Origin: an uncultured Phycisphaerae bacterium
GTDB taxonomy: Bacteria > Planctomycetota > Phycisphaerae > Sedimentisphaerales > Anaerohalosphaeraceae
Assembly (NCBI GenBank): GCA_937995495.1
Contig: CALKKA010000015.1
Span: 1 to 12,353, forward strand
Direction of reading: 5' to 3'
DNA length: 12,353 bases
Shown here: piece after piece, positions 5,453 to 12,353 of the stretch
Numbering within the stretch: the stretch's first letter is position 1
Layout: each line of letters begins with the position of its first letter
Position numbers and translations under genes: made by a program
The notes under the pieces: model-generated
Databases searched by the model: none
What the model was told of the DNA's origin: nothing
The model's input: only the letters and a program-made list of their open reading frames with translations

Positions 5453-7771
5453 ATGGCCTCAGCAGTACACGGCGTGTGGGCGATTGATATTGGTTCCAAT
5501 GCACTGAAAGCGCTCCAGATGCGTCAGGGGGATGAGGGACTGGAAGTAATCGACTTTGCCTATCTTGAGCATTCGCATAATTTGTCCACTGGAGATATTT
5601 CCTCGGACGAAAAAGAGCAGATCCTCGTCGAAACACTGCAGGGGTTTCTTTATGAAAAAGATCTGAGTAAATGCGAAGTAGCCATTTCGATTGCTGGCCA
5701 GAACAGCTTTGCCCGGTTTATCAATCTTCCTCCTGTCGAGGCCAAAAAAATCCCCGAGGTTGTTCAGTTCGAAGCGGTTCAGCAGATTCCGTTTGATATC
5801 AATGAGGTTGAATGGGACTGGCAGTTGATGGATAGTGAGGACAGTCCTGATAAAAGGGTGGGATTGTTTGCGATCAAGAATGAATTGATCGCCGAAGTCA
5901 TGGATCATTTTACGAATGAAGATCTCCGTGTGACCTGTGTGCAGATCGCCCCGATGGCCCTGTACAATTATGCCTTTAGTGATATCAAGCAGGTTCAAGC
6001 GTCTCCCGACAAAGCCGTTGTGATTTTGGACATCGGCGCTGAGAACACGACGCTTGTGGTCTGTACGAGAGACAGCGTCTGGCAGCGGAGTATTCGGATT
6101 GGCGGCAACACCTTTACAGAGGCGATTGCCGATGCATTCAAGAAGAATTATGCGACCGCCGAAAAGCTCAAGCGGACTGCTCCGATGAGTAAGTACATGC
6201 GTCAGATTTATACCGCGATGAAATCCGTCTATACTGACCTGGGCAGTGAGATTCAGCGGAGTCTGGGTTTTTACAGCAGCAGTGCAGAAGGCCGCGATAA
6301 AACGCTCAGCAAAGTCATCGCCCTTGGCGGTGGGATGAAGTTGCAGGGACTGTCCAAGTACCTGACACAGACGCTCGGAATACAGGTGGTCAAACCCGAT
6401 TCATTTGAAACGCTGGTGCTGGCGCCGGAAGTCTCGACGGCAAAATTTCATGAAAACATCTCTGATTTTGGTATCGCGTATGGCTTGGGCGTGCAACTTT
6501 TGGGCGAGGCGAAGATTCGTACTAATTTGCTGCCCCGGAAAATAGCTCGTGCCATGGCTTGGACACGGAAAGCACGAATGTTTACGATTGCGGCCAGTGT
6601 TTTGCTTTTGGTGATGGTCTTGTCTTTGGGCAGGGCCTATAAAGATCTCAAACAATATGACAATCATTCCCGTACCCGTTCCGATATTCAGCGGATCATC
6701 GGAGAGGTCCGAGGTGTGACCAGCAGCGTTTCTGAACAGAAAGATCGAATGCAGCCGATGGAGGCTGAAATCAAAAAACAGATGGAATATTTCAAGTACC
6801 GGGACACCGTACCAAACTTTATTGGAACTCTGGCGAAATGCCTTCCGAATAAAGAGAATAACCCACAGGACTCTGAACTGTACGCAGCGTTTGAATCAGG
6901 CGATACTAAGACTATTGCCGCGATTCCTCGACCGGACCGAAAACAGCTTTTTATCACCCAATTTGCAATGAAATATAGCGAATCCATTGAGGCGGCAGGT
7001 TTTCCGGAACCCGGCGCCCGTGTTCGGACCTTCAGACGACGAGGATCTTCCGGCCTTGGCGGGGGGGAGATGATGGATCCCATGATGATGATGCCGGGGA
7101 TGACGCCCGGTGGACCGATGATGGGAGCTCAAACAACGCCCGGGGGAAGAGAGGTTGAAGACGAAGAGGGAGAAGGGACTGCTGGTTTTACTGTTTTAAT
7201 AGAGGGGTACAGTCCCTATAAGAATATTGCTGGATTGCTCGATCCACCCAGTGTGGGGGATAATCCTGAAAAATGGGGTTTGGTAACGCGATTTGAGAAG
7301 TTAGCCGAACTGTTCCCCGGAGTACCTTTTGAGTTGTTTAAAAAGCATGAAGTGGAGCACTTTACGGTGGAAACCGGTTGGGTAGATATCTCTTCAAAAG
7401 ACATGCCCTCTGGAATCGGTGAACCCAAAGAGATCGAACGTGTTCCCCAGGAGAAGGGAACAAAGCAAAGTCGCGGGAGAGCGGGAGGCAGGGGTGATTT
7501 TGTTTACTCTGAAAAGGTTTTGCTTGATCCAATGACAGGGGAGGAAATCAGCAAGACGTATGACATATACACCCAGGAAGACATTGATCGAGACCCTGAA
7601 CTGACCGAGAAAGACCTTGGGAGGAAAAAGTTCAATAAACTAACAGGTGAAGAGAAGTATATTGAGCGAGATCAATGGTTTCGAATTAAGGCCAAGTTTA
7701 TCTGGAAGGATGCATCGGGGGAAAAGAAATCAGATAAAAAATCAGCAGGCGGTATGACAGGCATGTTTTAG
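5453..7771 (+). CDS. pilM: PilM-PilN-like fusion protein (GspL-type architecture)
   Basis: Residues 1-350 (of 772) are a PilM-like actin/FtsA-fold ATPase domain: phosphate-1 motif IDIGSNALKALQ (11-22), phosphate-2 motif LDIGAENTTLVV (192-202), RIGGNTF (215-221) and adenosine motif IALGGGMKLQGL (289-300). Directly after it comes IRTNLLPRK (355-363), which matches the short cytoplasmic INLLP peptide that PilN uses to bind PilM. A membrane helix (about 376-395), a coiled-coil-like stretch (398-447) and a large extracytoplasmic region follow. Part of that region (about 578-646) resembles the ferredoxin-like PilN fold, and is preceded by a Met/Gly/Pro-rich acidic insert (536-575). So PilM and PilN appear fused, as in GspL of type II secretion. 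In pili the pair forms the inner-membrane alignment complex. The start at 5453 is chosen because GGAG lies 9 nt upstream; the ATG at 5438 has no such site. First gene of a three-gene operon. The C-terminal third has no family I recognise. Confidence 0.85.
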   Translation: MASAVHGVWAIDIGSNALKALQMRQGDEGLEVIDFAYLEHSHNLSTGDISSDEKEQILVETLQGFLYEKDLSKCEVAISIAGQNSFARFINLPPVEAKKIPEVVQFEAVQQIPFDINEVEWDWQLMDSEDSPDKRVGLFAIKNELIAEVMDHFTNEDLRVTCVQIAPMALYNYAFSDIKQVQASPDKAVVILDIGAENTTLVVCTRDSVWQRSIRIGGNTFTEAIADAFKKNYATAEKLKRTAPMSKYMRQIYTAMKSVYTDLGSEIQRSLGFYSSSAEGRDKTLSKVIALGGGMKLQGLSKYLTQTLGIQVVKPDSFETLVLAPEVSTAKFHENISDFGIAYGLGVQLLGEAKIRTNLLPRKIARAMAWTRKARMFTIAASVLLLVMVLSLGRAYKDLKQYDNHSRTRSDIQRIIGEVRGVTSSVSEQKDRMQPMEAEIKKQMEYFKYRDTVPNFIGTLAKCLPNKENNPQDSELYAAFESGDTKTIAAIPRPDRKQLFITQFAMKYSESIEAAGFPEPGARVRTFRRRGSSGLGGGEMMDPMMMMPGMTPGGPMMGAQTTPGGREVEDEEGEGTAGFTVLIEGYSPYKNIAGLLDPPSVGDNPEKWGLVTRFEKLAELFPGVPFELFKKHEVEHFTVETGWVDISSKDMPSGIGEPKEIERVPQEKGTKQSRGRAGGRGDFVYSEKVLLDPMTGEEISKTYDIYTQEDIDRDPELTEKDLGRKKFNKLTGEEKYIERDQWFRIKAKFIWKDASGEKKSDKKSAGGMTGMF

Positions 7772-7807
7772 AAGACATGAAAACAATTTTTTTGATAGGC
7801 TGTGAGA

Positions 7808-9142
7808 ATGAATATATCAGTGAATTTTTTAAAACCGGTTACAAGCACTCTGAAGAAGTACGCGTCTCTTGTGCCGTCGGTCGTGATCACGCTTGTTGCA
7901 TTACTTCTCTTTCCGTTGGTGATGAAGGTTGGCAGTACGGTAAAAGAGAAGATGAAAGAAAGCGCACAAAAAGCCTCTACCATCCAGTCATTGTCGCGGG
8001 AGGTTCCTTCAAAAGACGAACCCAAACAGATTGAAACCCATATGGATAATTTTCAAAAAGAATTGGATGAGATTCAAACCTTGGCCCGCCAGGGCAGTCA
8101 GCGTGAGTTGATCCGCTATAATATCTTTCCAGAGCCAAAGGATACTTCTTCGCAGGTCTACACACAATACGGCAAGGAATACCGTCGAAGGGTTGAAGGG
8201 CTTATTGAAGGGGTGAATGCTTCAGATGCCCCCAGTGATGCTGAAATACGCGCTAAAACCGGTTCTTCACGCGGACGGACGACAGCCGTTAATCCATTGA
8301 TGGGGGGCTATGCTCCTAGCCGGCGAAAAACAGCTCTTGAGGATGATCCAATGGTGGATGCCTTGTGTCTGACGCGGTCGCAGGAAATTTCCGTTTACGC
8401 CAATCCTTCCGATTTTACCTGGTATGATTTTTGGCAGAAGTATGATTTCTCCGGACAGGATCAGGGGCTTGAGGATTGTTGGAATTCGCAGGTGGCTTAC
8501 TGGATTTTTGAGGATGTGGTCAACACGGTAAAAAAAGTGAACGGCCAGACGGACAATGTATTGTCCGCGCCAGTCAAACGAATTTTGGGGGTGAGTTTCA
8601 ATGGGCCGGTGATGGTTGGAGTGGGCTCTGGAACGCGCAGTTCATCTGAAAAGAAAGAAGCCGACCGGGACGCTCCCAATTATGTTACGGCTTCATTGCC
8701 CAGTAAATTTATGGCCTCCTCGCCCACTGGTCGAGAAGGAAACGAAGATATTGATGTGGTGCACTTTGCGGTCTCTGCTCTCGTTGAAAACCAGCATGTT
8801 TTGGCGTTCATGAAAGAGCTCTGCAGTGAAAAACCCCACACCTTCCGCGAGGATTTCAAGTCAGACGGTCAAGAGAAAGAATCCCGTCATAATCAGATCA
8901 CGGTCCTTCAGAGCGATTTAAGAATTATCGAGAAGAAATCTGAAGAGCATGGACTTTATCGGTATGGCGATAAACCGGTCGTGTGGGTTGACTTGGTCTG
9001 TGAGTATTTATTTAATCGGGCTGGATATGATTCCATCAAACCTAATCCGATTAAAGAACGCCTGGAGCAGGCATCGGATACAGCGGCATCGGATTCGAAG
9101 AAAAAGAAAAAGTCCGGCGGGTTTAATCCAATGATGTTCTAA
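7808..9142 (+). CDS. Single-pass membrane protein, candidate PilO/GspM-like component
   Basis: I do not recognise a named family by sequence. The 444-residue protein has a short basic N-terminus, one membrane helix (about 20-40), a probable coiled coil (45-95) and a long extracytoplasmic region. A Gly/Ser/Arg-rich stretch lies near 150-175. The segment from about 314 to 402 (DVVHFAVSALVENQHVLAFM, then alternating hydrophobic strands) resembles the PilO/GspM ferredoxin-like domain. The C-terminus ends in five lysines and SGGFNPMMF, like the Met-rich ends of its neighbours. A PilO-like role in the inner-membrane platform is inferred from topology and from its place after a PilM-PilN fusion. The ATG at 7808 is preferred because GATAGG lies 8 nt upstream; an in-frame GTG at 7802 is the alternative. 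It starts 36 nt after the fusion gene and is surely cotranscribed. Confidence 0.78.
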   Translation: MNISVNFLKPVTSTLKKYASLVPSVVITLVALLLFPLVMKVGSTVKEKMKESAQKASTIQSLSREVPSKDEPKQIETHMDNFQKELDEIQTLARQGSQRELIRYNIFPEPKDTSSQVYTQYGKEYRRRVEGLIEGVNASDAPSDAEIRAKTGSSRGRTTAVNPLMGGYAPSRRKTALEDDPMVDALCLTRSQEISVYANPSDFTWYDFWQKYDFSGQDQGLEDCWNSQVAYWIFEDVVNTVKKVNGQTDNVLSAPVKRILGVSFNGPVMVGVGSGTRSSSEKKEADRDAPNYVTASLPSKFMASSPTGREGNEDIDVVHFAVSALVENQHVLAFMKELCSEKPHTFREDFKSDGQEKESRHNQITVLQSDLRIIEKKSEEHGLYRYGDKPVVWVDLVCEYLFNRAGYDSIKPNPIKERLEQASDTAASDSKKKKKSGGFNPMMF

Positions 9143-9188
9143 GACCTTATGTGTCATTATTGTTACGGCATTATTCAGGAAATAAAAG

Positions 9189-11066
9189 ATGAAAAACAAG
9201 AACATTCTACTGATTCTGGAAAATCATGTAGACAAGATCGTATTGGGCATTATTGCCCTGATCAGCATCTCTCTCATGTGGGTCTACATCATTGGTAACC
9301 CTTATGGTGTTGAGGTTAAGGGGCGCAAAAGAAATCCCTCACAAATTGATTCGTACATCAAAAAGGAAGCGGATCAGCTTTATGCGAAGCTTGATAAGGC
9401 GGCCGGTCCTATGCCCAAGAAAAAGTCTTTCCTGCTCGAATATGAAAAACTTTTGCAATGCCCTTTTTCAGATATTTCCGTGGCCGCGACTCTGATGCCG
9501 AATCCCGGTGTCGGTGATTTACAGGGCCAGGAAGACCGAATGTATGCTTTGCCCAAGATTCCTCCATTGACCGATGTGCAGATTGGGAGTATGCGTGGTG
9601 CGGCTCAGGTTCCCATCGAACAGGTCGGCCCGGATCAGTCGTATGAAATGGTGCCCAAAGAAGTGGAGGATGTGGATCTTGTGACCATTTCTTCACGTTT
9701 TGATGTTCAGGCGTTATTCAACGAGTTTCAGCAAAAATTTGCTGGACCACGCCTTAAAACAGCCTGGAAAGACCAGCGTCTGGCTAAGCCTGTTTTTGCG
9801 CGACTGGAGTTACAGCGTCGAGTCAAAAAAAAGGACGAATCGTGGGGCCAGTGGGAACGCGTTTCCAGGACCCGGATTGATTCTTATCGGGATCTACTTC
9901 ACGATTTGCCCATGACAATGGGTGAATCTCAATTTGGGGTCGACGCTTGGTTGTCTCAGTATGACCGTCAAGATGTTCAGCATGATATCTTACAGCCCGA
10001 AGCTTATTTGTTTACGATAAGCCGGACAGAATGGATGTCGCCCGAATTTCTGGACGAAGTTCTGGAGATTATGGAAAAAGAAGAAAAAGAGGCTGCACGT
10101 GAGAAGCAGGAGCAGCGCGGCGAGCGTTCAACCAGGACAGGAGATCGACGGCGGACACCGAAACCTTCGAGGCGAGATTCGGGGCGAGACCGCAGGGGGG
10201 CAGATGATTTTATGGGAATGGGGATCGGTGGACAAGAGAACACCAGACCAAGGCGAGAAGACACTCGCAAAGAGCGAGATGCGGATGATGTTCGGGAAGA
10301 TTTCGAGAAGGAGCTCTTAGACGAAAAAAGTGATATTGGATCCATGCGCGATTCTCTGCTGATCTGGGCACACGATGACTCGGCCGAGCCGGGAAAAACT
10401 TATCAGTACCGAATCCGTATTGGTGTTTTAAATCCGATCGCTGGCAAGGATTGGTTCCAAGATGACCAGGCCGATTTTAAGAATCAGCTTGTGCTCTGGA
10501 GTGATTATTCCGAACCCACGGAGGCGGTTTCCATCCTCAAACGGGTTTATGTGTTCCCCATGGGAGTTAATGCTGACAAGGATGCTCCCGAGGATATCGA
10601 AAGCGTTCAGGTTGAGGTGGCAAAGTATTACATGGGGCGATGGCGGGACTTTGATTTTGATGTTGTTCCGGGCCAGTTGGTCGGGTATGAGGTTGAAGAT
10701 GTTCAGGAAGAGGATGAAACGGAAAATGCGATGGGCGACTTTCAGCTGATGGCCGGGGGTATGGGAACCGGTCAGGACCCGGAAATGATCGATTTCACAT
10801 CGGACATCACACTTGTAGATGTTATCCGCGAAGTCGCTTGGGGAAGCCGTTTGCGTGCAAGTACATTGTATAAAATGCTTTATTATGATAGCGACAAGAA
10901 AATACAGCAGGCTGCTATCGGCAAGAGCAACTGGGATTCAGATGTGCGAAGAGTTTATTCCGAAATCCAGGAGTCCATGAAGCAGGATGTCGAACAAAGA
11001 AGGGGTCCCAGTATGATGCCCGGAGGGCCAATGCCGGGAATGATGCCGGGAATGATGCTGCAATAA
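9189..11066 (+). CDS. Single-pass membrane protein with FN3-like segment, candidate third platform component
   Basis: This 625-residue protein has an N-terminal membrane helix (17-36) and a long extracytoplasmic part, and I know no named family for it. Residues 292-372 are a highly charged, low-complexity linker rich in Arg, Glu and Asp with an FMGMGIGG patch (341-348). After it, residues 386-450 (PGKTYQYRIRIGVLNP to LWSDYSEPTEAVSI) look like a fibronectin type III-type beta sandwich. The C-terminus is Met/Pro/Gly-rich (606-625) and includes a tandem MPGM repeat. AGGA lies 8 nt before the ATG. It starts 46 bp after the previous gene and ends the operon, with a strong terminator downstream. 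By position it could correspond to PilP or GspC, which also have one membrane helix and an extracytoplasmic part, but I see no sequence proof. A substrate- or envelope-binding role for the FN3-like part is speculative. Confidence 0.78.
   Translation: MKNKNILLILENHVDKIVLGIIALISISLMWVYIIGNPYGVEVKGRKRNPSQIDSYIKKEADQLYAKLDKAAGPMPKKKSFLLEYEKLLQCPFSDISVAATLMPNPGVGDLQGQEDRMYALPKIPPLTDVQIGSMRGAAQVPIEQVGPDQSYEMVPKEVEDVDLVTISSRFDVQALFNEFQQKFAGPRLKTAWKDQRLAKPVFARLELQRRVKKKDESWGQWERVSRTRIDSYRDLLHDLPMTMGESQFGVDAWLSQYDRQDVQHDILQPEAYLFTISRTEWMSPEFLDEVLEIMEKEEKEAAREKQEQRGERSTRTGDRRRTPKPSRRDSGRDRRGADDFMGMGIGGQENTRPRREDTRKERDADDVREDFEKELLDEKSDIGSMRDSLLIWAHDDSAEPGKTYQYRIRIGVLNPIAGKDWFQDDQADFKNQLVLWSDYSEPTEAVSILKRVYVFPMGVNADKDAPEDIESVQVEVAKYYMGRWRDFDFDVVPGQLVGYEVEDVQEEDETENAMGDFQLMAGGMGTGQDPEMIDFTSDITLVDVIREVAWGSRLRASTLYKMLYYDSDKKIQQAAIGKSNWDSDVRRVYSEIQESMKQDVEQRRGPSMMPGGPMPGMMPGMMLQ
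11031..11054 (+). repeat. Tandem 12-bp repeat coding for MPGM-MPGM
   Basis: Two exact copies of ATGCCGGGAATG lie head to tail just before the stop codon of the third operon gene. They extend its Met/Pro/Gly-rich tail and suggest growth by duplication. Confidence 0.75.
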
Positions 11067-11132
11067 TGGCCCAGTGGCATGAGTATGCTGGATACCATAA
11101 AGCCCCAGCACAGAACTACAATTTAAAGACAT

Positions 11133-11170
11133 AACCTCTTGGGTCCGAACGACTCAAGGGGTTTATTTTT
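11133..11170 (+). terminator. Strong intrinsic terminator of the pilMN-like operon
   Basis: Arms 11133-11145 and 11151-11163 form a 13-bp stem with two G-U wobbles and a 5-nt loop (CGAAC), followed by TATTTTT. It lies 66 bp after the stop of the third operon gene and upstream of the trpS promoter, so it separates the two units. Confidence 0.85.
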
Positions 11171-11194
11171 ACCGGTGTTTTTAAGAGGTCTCGC

Positions 11195-11223
11195 TTGACT
11201 TAGCGGCTCAAAACTGCTAACGT
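11195..11223 (+). promoter_or_regulatory. Candidate trpS promoter
   Basis: TTGACT (11195-11200) is followed after 17 bp by TAACGT (11218-11223). The -35 is good and the -10 is weak. The predicted start near 11230 leaves a leader of about 30 nt, too short for a T-box or attenuator. Confidence 0.45.
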
Positions 11224-11261
11224 TTGTCCTTAATATCTAAGCATTTAAGAATCAGGAGATA

Positions 11262-12242
11262 ATGTTGCGAGTACTTTCAGGGATTCAGCCGTCCGGCAAA
11301 CTCCATATTGGCAATTACTTTGGCGCCATGCGTCAGCATCTTCAATTGCAATCCGAGAATGAGGGTTTTTATTTCATTGCCGATTACCATGCCCTGACGA
11401 CCCACCCCGAACCGAAGCAGTATAAAGAACACACTCTGGATGTTGCCAAGGACTATCTTGCCTTGGGCTTGGATCCGGGAAAGACGGTCTTCTGGCGTCA
11501 GTCGGATGTGCCGGAGGTGACCGAGTTGGCCTGGATACTGTCCTGCGTAACGCCGATGGGACTGTTGCAGCGGTGTACCAGCTATAAAGATAAGGTTGAT
11601 CAGGGACTGTCACCGGTACACGGTTTGTTTGCGTATCCGGTTCTGCAGGCGGCGGACATCCTGATGTTTGACAGCAATCTCGTTCCAGTTGGCCAGGACC
11701 AGAAACAGCACATCGAAGTCACCCGTGACATCGCAAATAAGTTCAATAATATCTACGGTGAGACATTTGTGATCCCCGAAGAGCATATCCTTAAATCGGT
11801 CGCCGTGGTGCCCGGTATTGACGGACGCAAGATGAGCAAGAGCTATGACAATACCATCGAGATATTCGAGCCGGAAAACAAGGTCAAGAAAAAGGTCATG
11901 CGGATCGTGACCGATTCGACTCCGGTCGAAGACCCCAAGGATCCGGAGACCTGCAATGCATTTGCATTGCTGAAATTGGTGGCCGATGAGACTGAACTCG
12001 CTGAATGGCAGCAAAAATATCGCCAGGGCGGAACCGGCTATGGGACGGTCAAAAAGCGTGTGGTTGAATTGCTCCACGAATACTTTCGTCCATTCCGTCA
12101 AAAACGTCAGGAACTGGATGATCATGCGGATTATGTCGAAGAAGTGCTGTGCAGCGGAGCACAGAGAGCAAGGGCTGTCGCGTCGAAGACGATGGAGCGT
12201 GTTCGCGACGCGATCGGATTAGGAGCTGTACGAAATGCATGA
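11262..12242 (+). CDS. trpS: Tryptophanyl-tRNA synthetase
   Basis: This class I aminoacyl-tRNA synthetase charges tRNA-Trp with tryptophan in the cytoplasm, using ATP. The HIGH-type motif is HIGN (15-18, in SGKLHIGNYFG) and the KMSKS motif is intact (190-194, in GRKMSKSYDN). The VPVGQDQKQHIEVTRDIA segment (141-158) is the usual tRNA synthetase signature around the active site. At 326 residues it is a normal bacterial TrpRS with no extra domain. The ATG has AGGAG 3 nt upstream, slightly close but convincing. Its own promoter follows the operon terminator. Its last 8 bases overlap the next gene, so the two are probably translationally coupled. Confidence 0.97.
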   Translation: MLRVLSGIQPSGKLHIGNYFGAMRQHLQLQSENEGFYFIADYHALTTHPEPKQYKEHTLDVAKDYLALGLDPGKTVFWRQSDVPEVTELAWILSCVTPMGLLQRCTSYKDKVDQGLSPVHGLFAYPVLQAADILMFDSNLVPVGQDQKQHIEVTRDIANKFNNIYGETFVIPEEHILKSVAVVPGIDGRKMSKSYDNTIEIFEPENKVKKKVMRIVTDSTPVEDPKDPETCNAFALLKLVADETELAEWQQKYRQGGTGYGTVKKRVVELLHEYFRPFRQKRQELDDHADYVEEVLCSGAQRARAVASKTMERVRDAIGLGAVRNA

Positions 12243-12353
12243 GGACGAAAAGCTGGTAACGATTGCCAAATTTGAAAGCGGTTTTGATGCGGAACTGGCG
12301 AAGGTGACGCTTGAAAACGCAGGCATTGAATCCGTTGTTTTCGGCGAGGATCT
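12235..12353 (+). CDS. DUF2007-type small protein, truncated by the window end
   Basis: Only the first 39 codons are present. The pattern LVTIAKFESGFDAELAKVTL followed by ENAGIESVVFGED resembles the DUF2007 domain (PF09413, putative prokaryotic signal-transducing protein), in which a beta strand, a helix and the AGI turn recur. The ATG at 12235 overlaps the end of trpS by 8 bases and has AGGAG 9 nt upstream, inside trpS. The function of this family is not established. Confidence 0.7.
   Translation, partial: MHEDEKLVTIAKFESGFDAELAKVTLENAGIESVVFGED

Noticed and set aside
7777..8034. Plus-strand ORF of 85 codons between the PilMN fusion and the second operon gene
   Set aside because: It overlaps the start of the 444-residue gene in another frame, has no Shine-Dalgarno and its translation shows no family pattern.
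10004..10345. Minus-strand ORF of 113 codons opposite the charged linker of the third operon protein
   Set aside because: Its Ser/Arg-rich translation is the mirror of the low-complexity Glu/Arg coding sequence on the other strand.
11067..11261. T-box or trp attenuator upstream of trpS
   Set aside because: The hairpin with T-run lies before the likely trpS promoter and close to the end of the previous operon. No T-box consensus (AGGGUGG type) or tryptophan-rich leader peptide is visible.

Overview
The window reads as a chromosomal segment of a planctomycete, most likely of the Phycisphaerae/Sedimentisphaerales type. This is inferred from the gene set: a DksA-family protein with a worn-down zinc finger, a pyruvoyl arginine decarboxylase paired with agmatinase, and a PilM-like protein followed by two long, unusual membrane proteins. 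Base composition looks moderate throughout. There is no rRNA, tRNA, CRISPR array, transposase or phage gene.

Layout. (1) 1-465, minus strand: a TraR/DksA-family regulator with a short terminator. (2) 466-856: an AT-rich spacer holding an inverted repeat and a good sigma70-type promoter. (3) 857-3181, plus strand: a compact three-gene operon. Pyruvoyl arginine decarboxylase makes agmatine, agmatinase converts it to putrescine plus urea, and a membrane-anchored alpha/beta hydrolase follows. (4) 3213-5355, minus strand: mtaB, a tRNA methylthiotransferase, followed by a small integral-membrane protein of the COG2426 type. (5) 5356-5452: a divergent promoter region with a palindromic -10 box and a perfect 14-bp palindrome. 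(6) 5453-11066, plus strand: three large genes. The first joins a complete PilM-like actin-fold domain to a PilN-like NLLP motif, membrane helix and extracytoplasmic region, which is the architecture of GspL. The next two each have one N-terminal membrane helix and a long extracytoplasmic part, in the places where PilO/GspM and PilP/GspC would be expected. A strong intrinsic terminator closes this operon. (7) 11195-12353, plus strand: trpS with its own promoter, overlapping the start of a truncated DUF2007-type gene at the window edge.

The most interesting part is the 5.6-kb PilMN-like operon. It looks like a lineage-specific inner-membrane platform of a type IV pilus or type II secretion machine. 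All three proteins carry similar Met/Gly/Pro-rich segments or tails that are not part of any pilus family I know. No pilB, pilC, pilQ or pilin gene lies in the window, so its partners must be elsewhere. Smaller points of interest are the C8A6 tract and expanded linker in mtaB, the palindrome at the pilMN start, and the DksA-like protein with one zinc cysteine of four.
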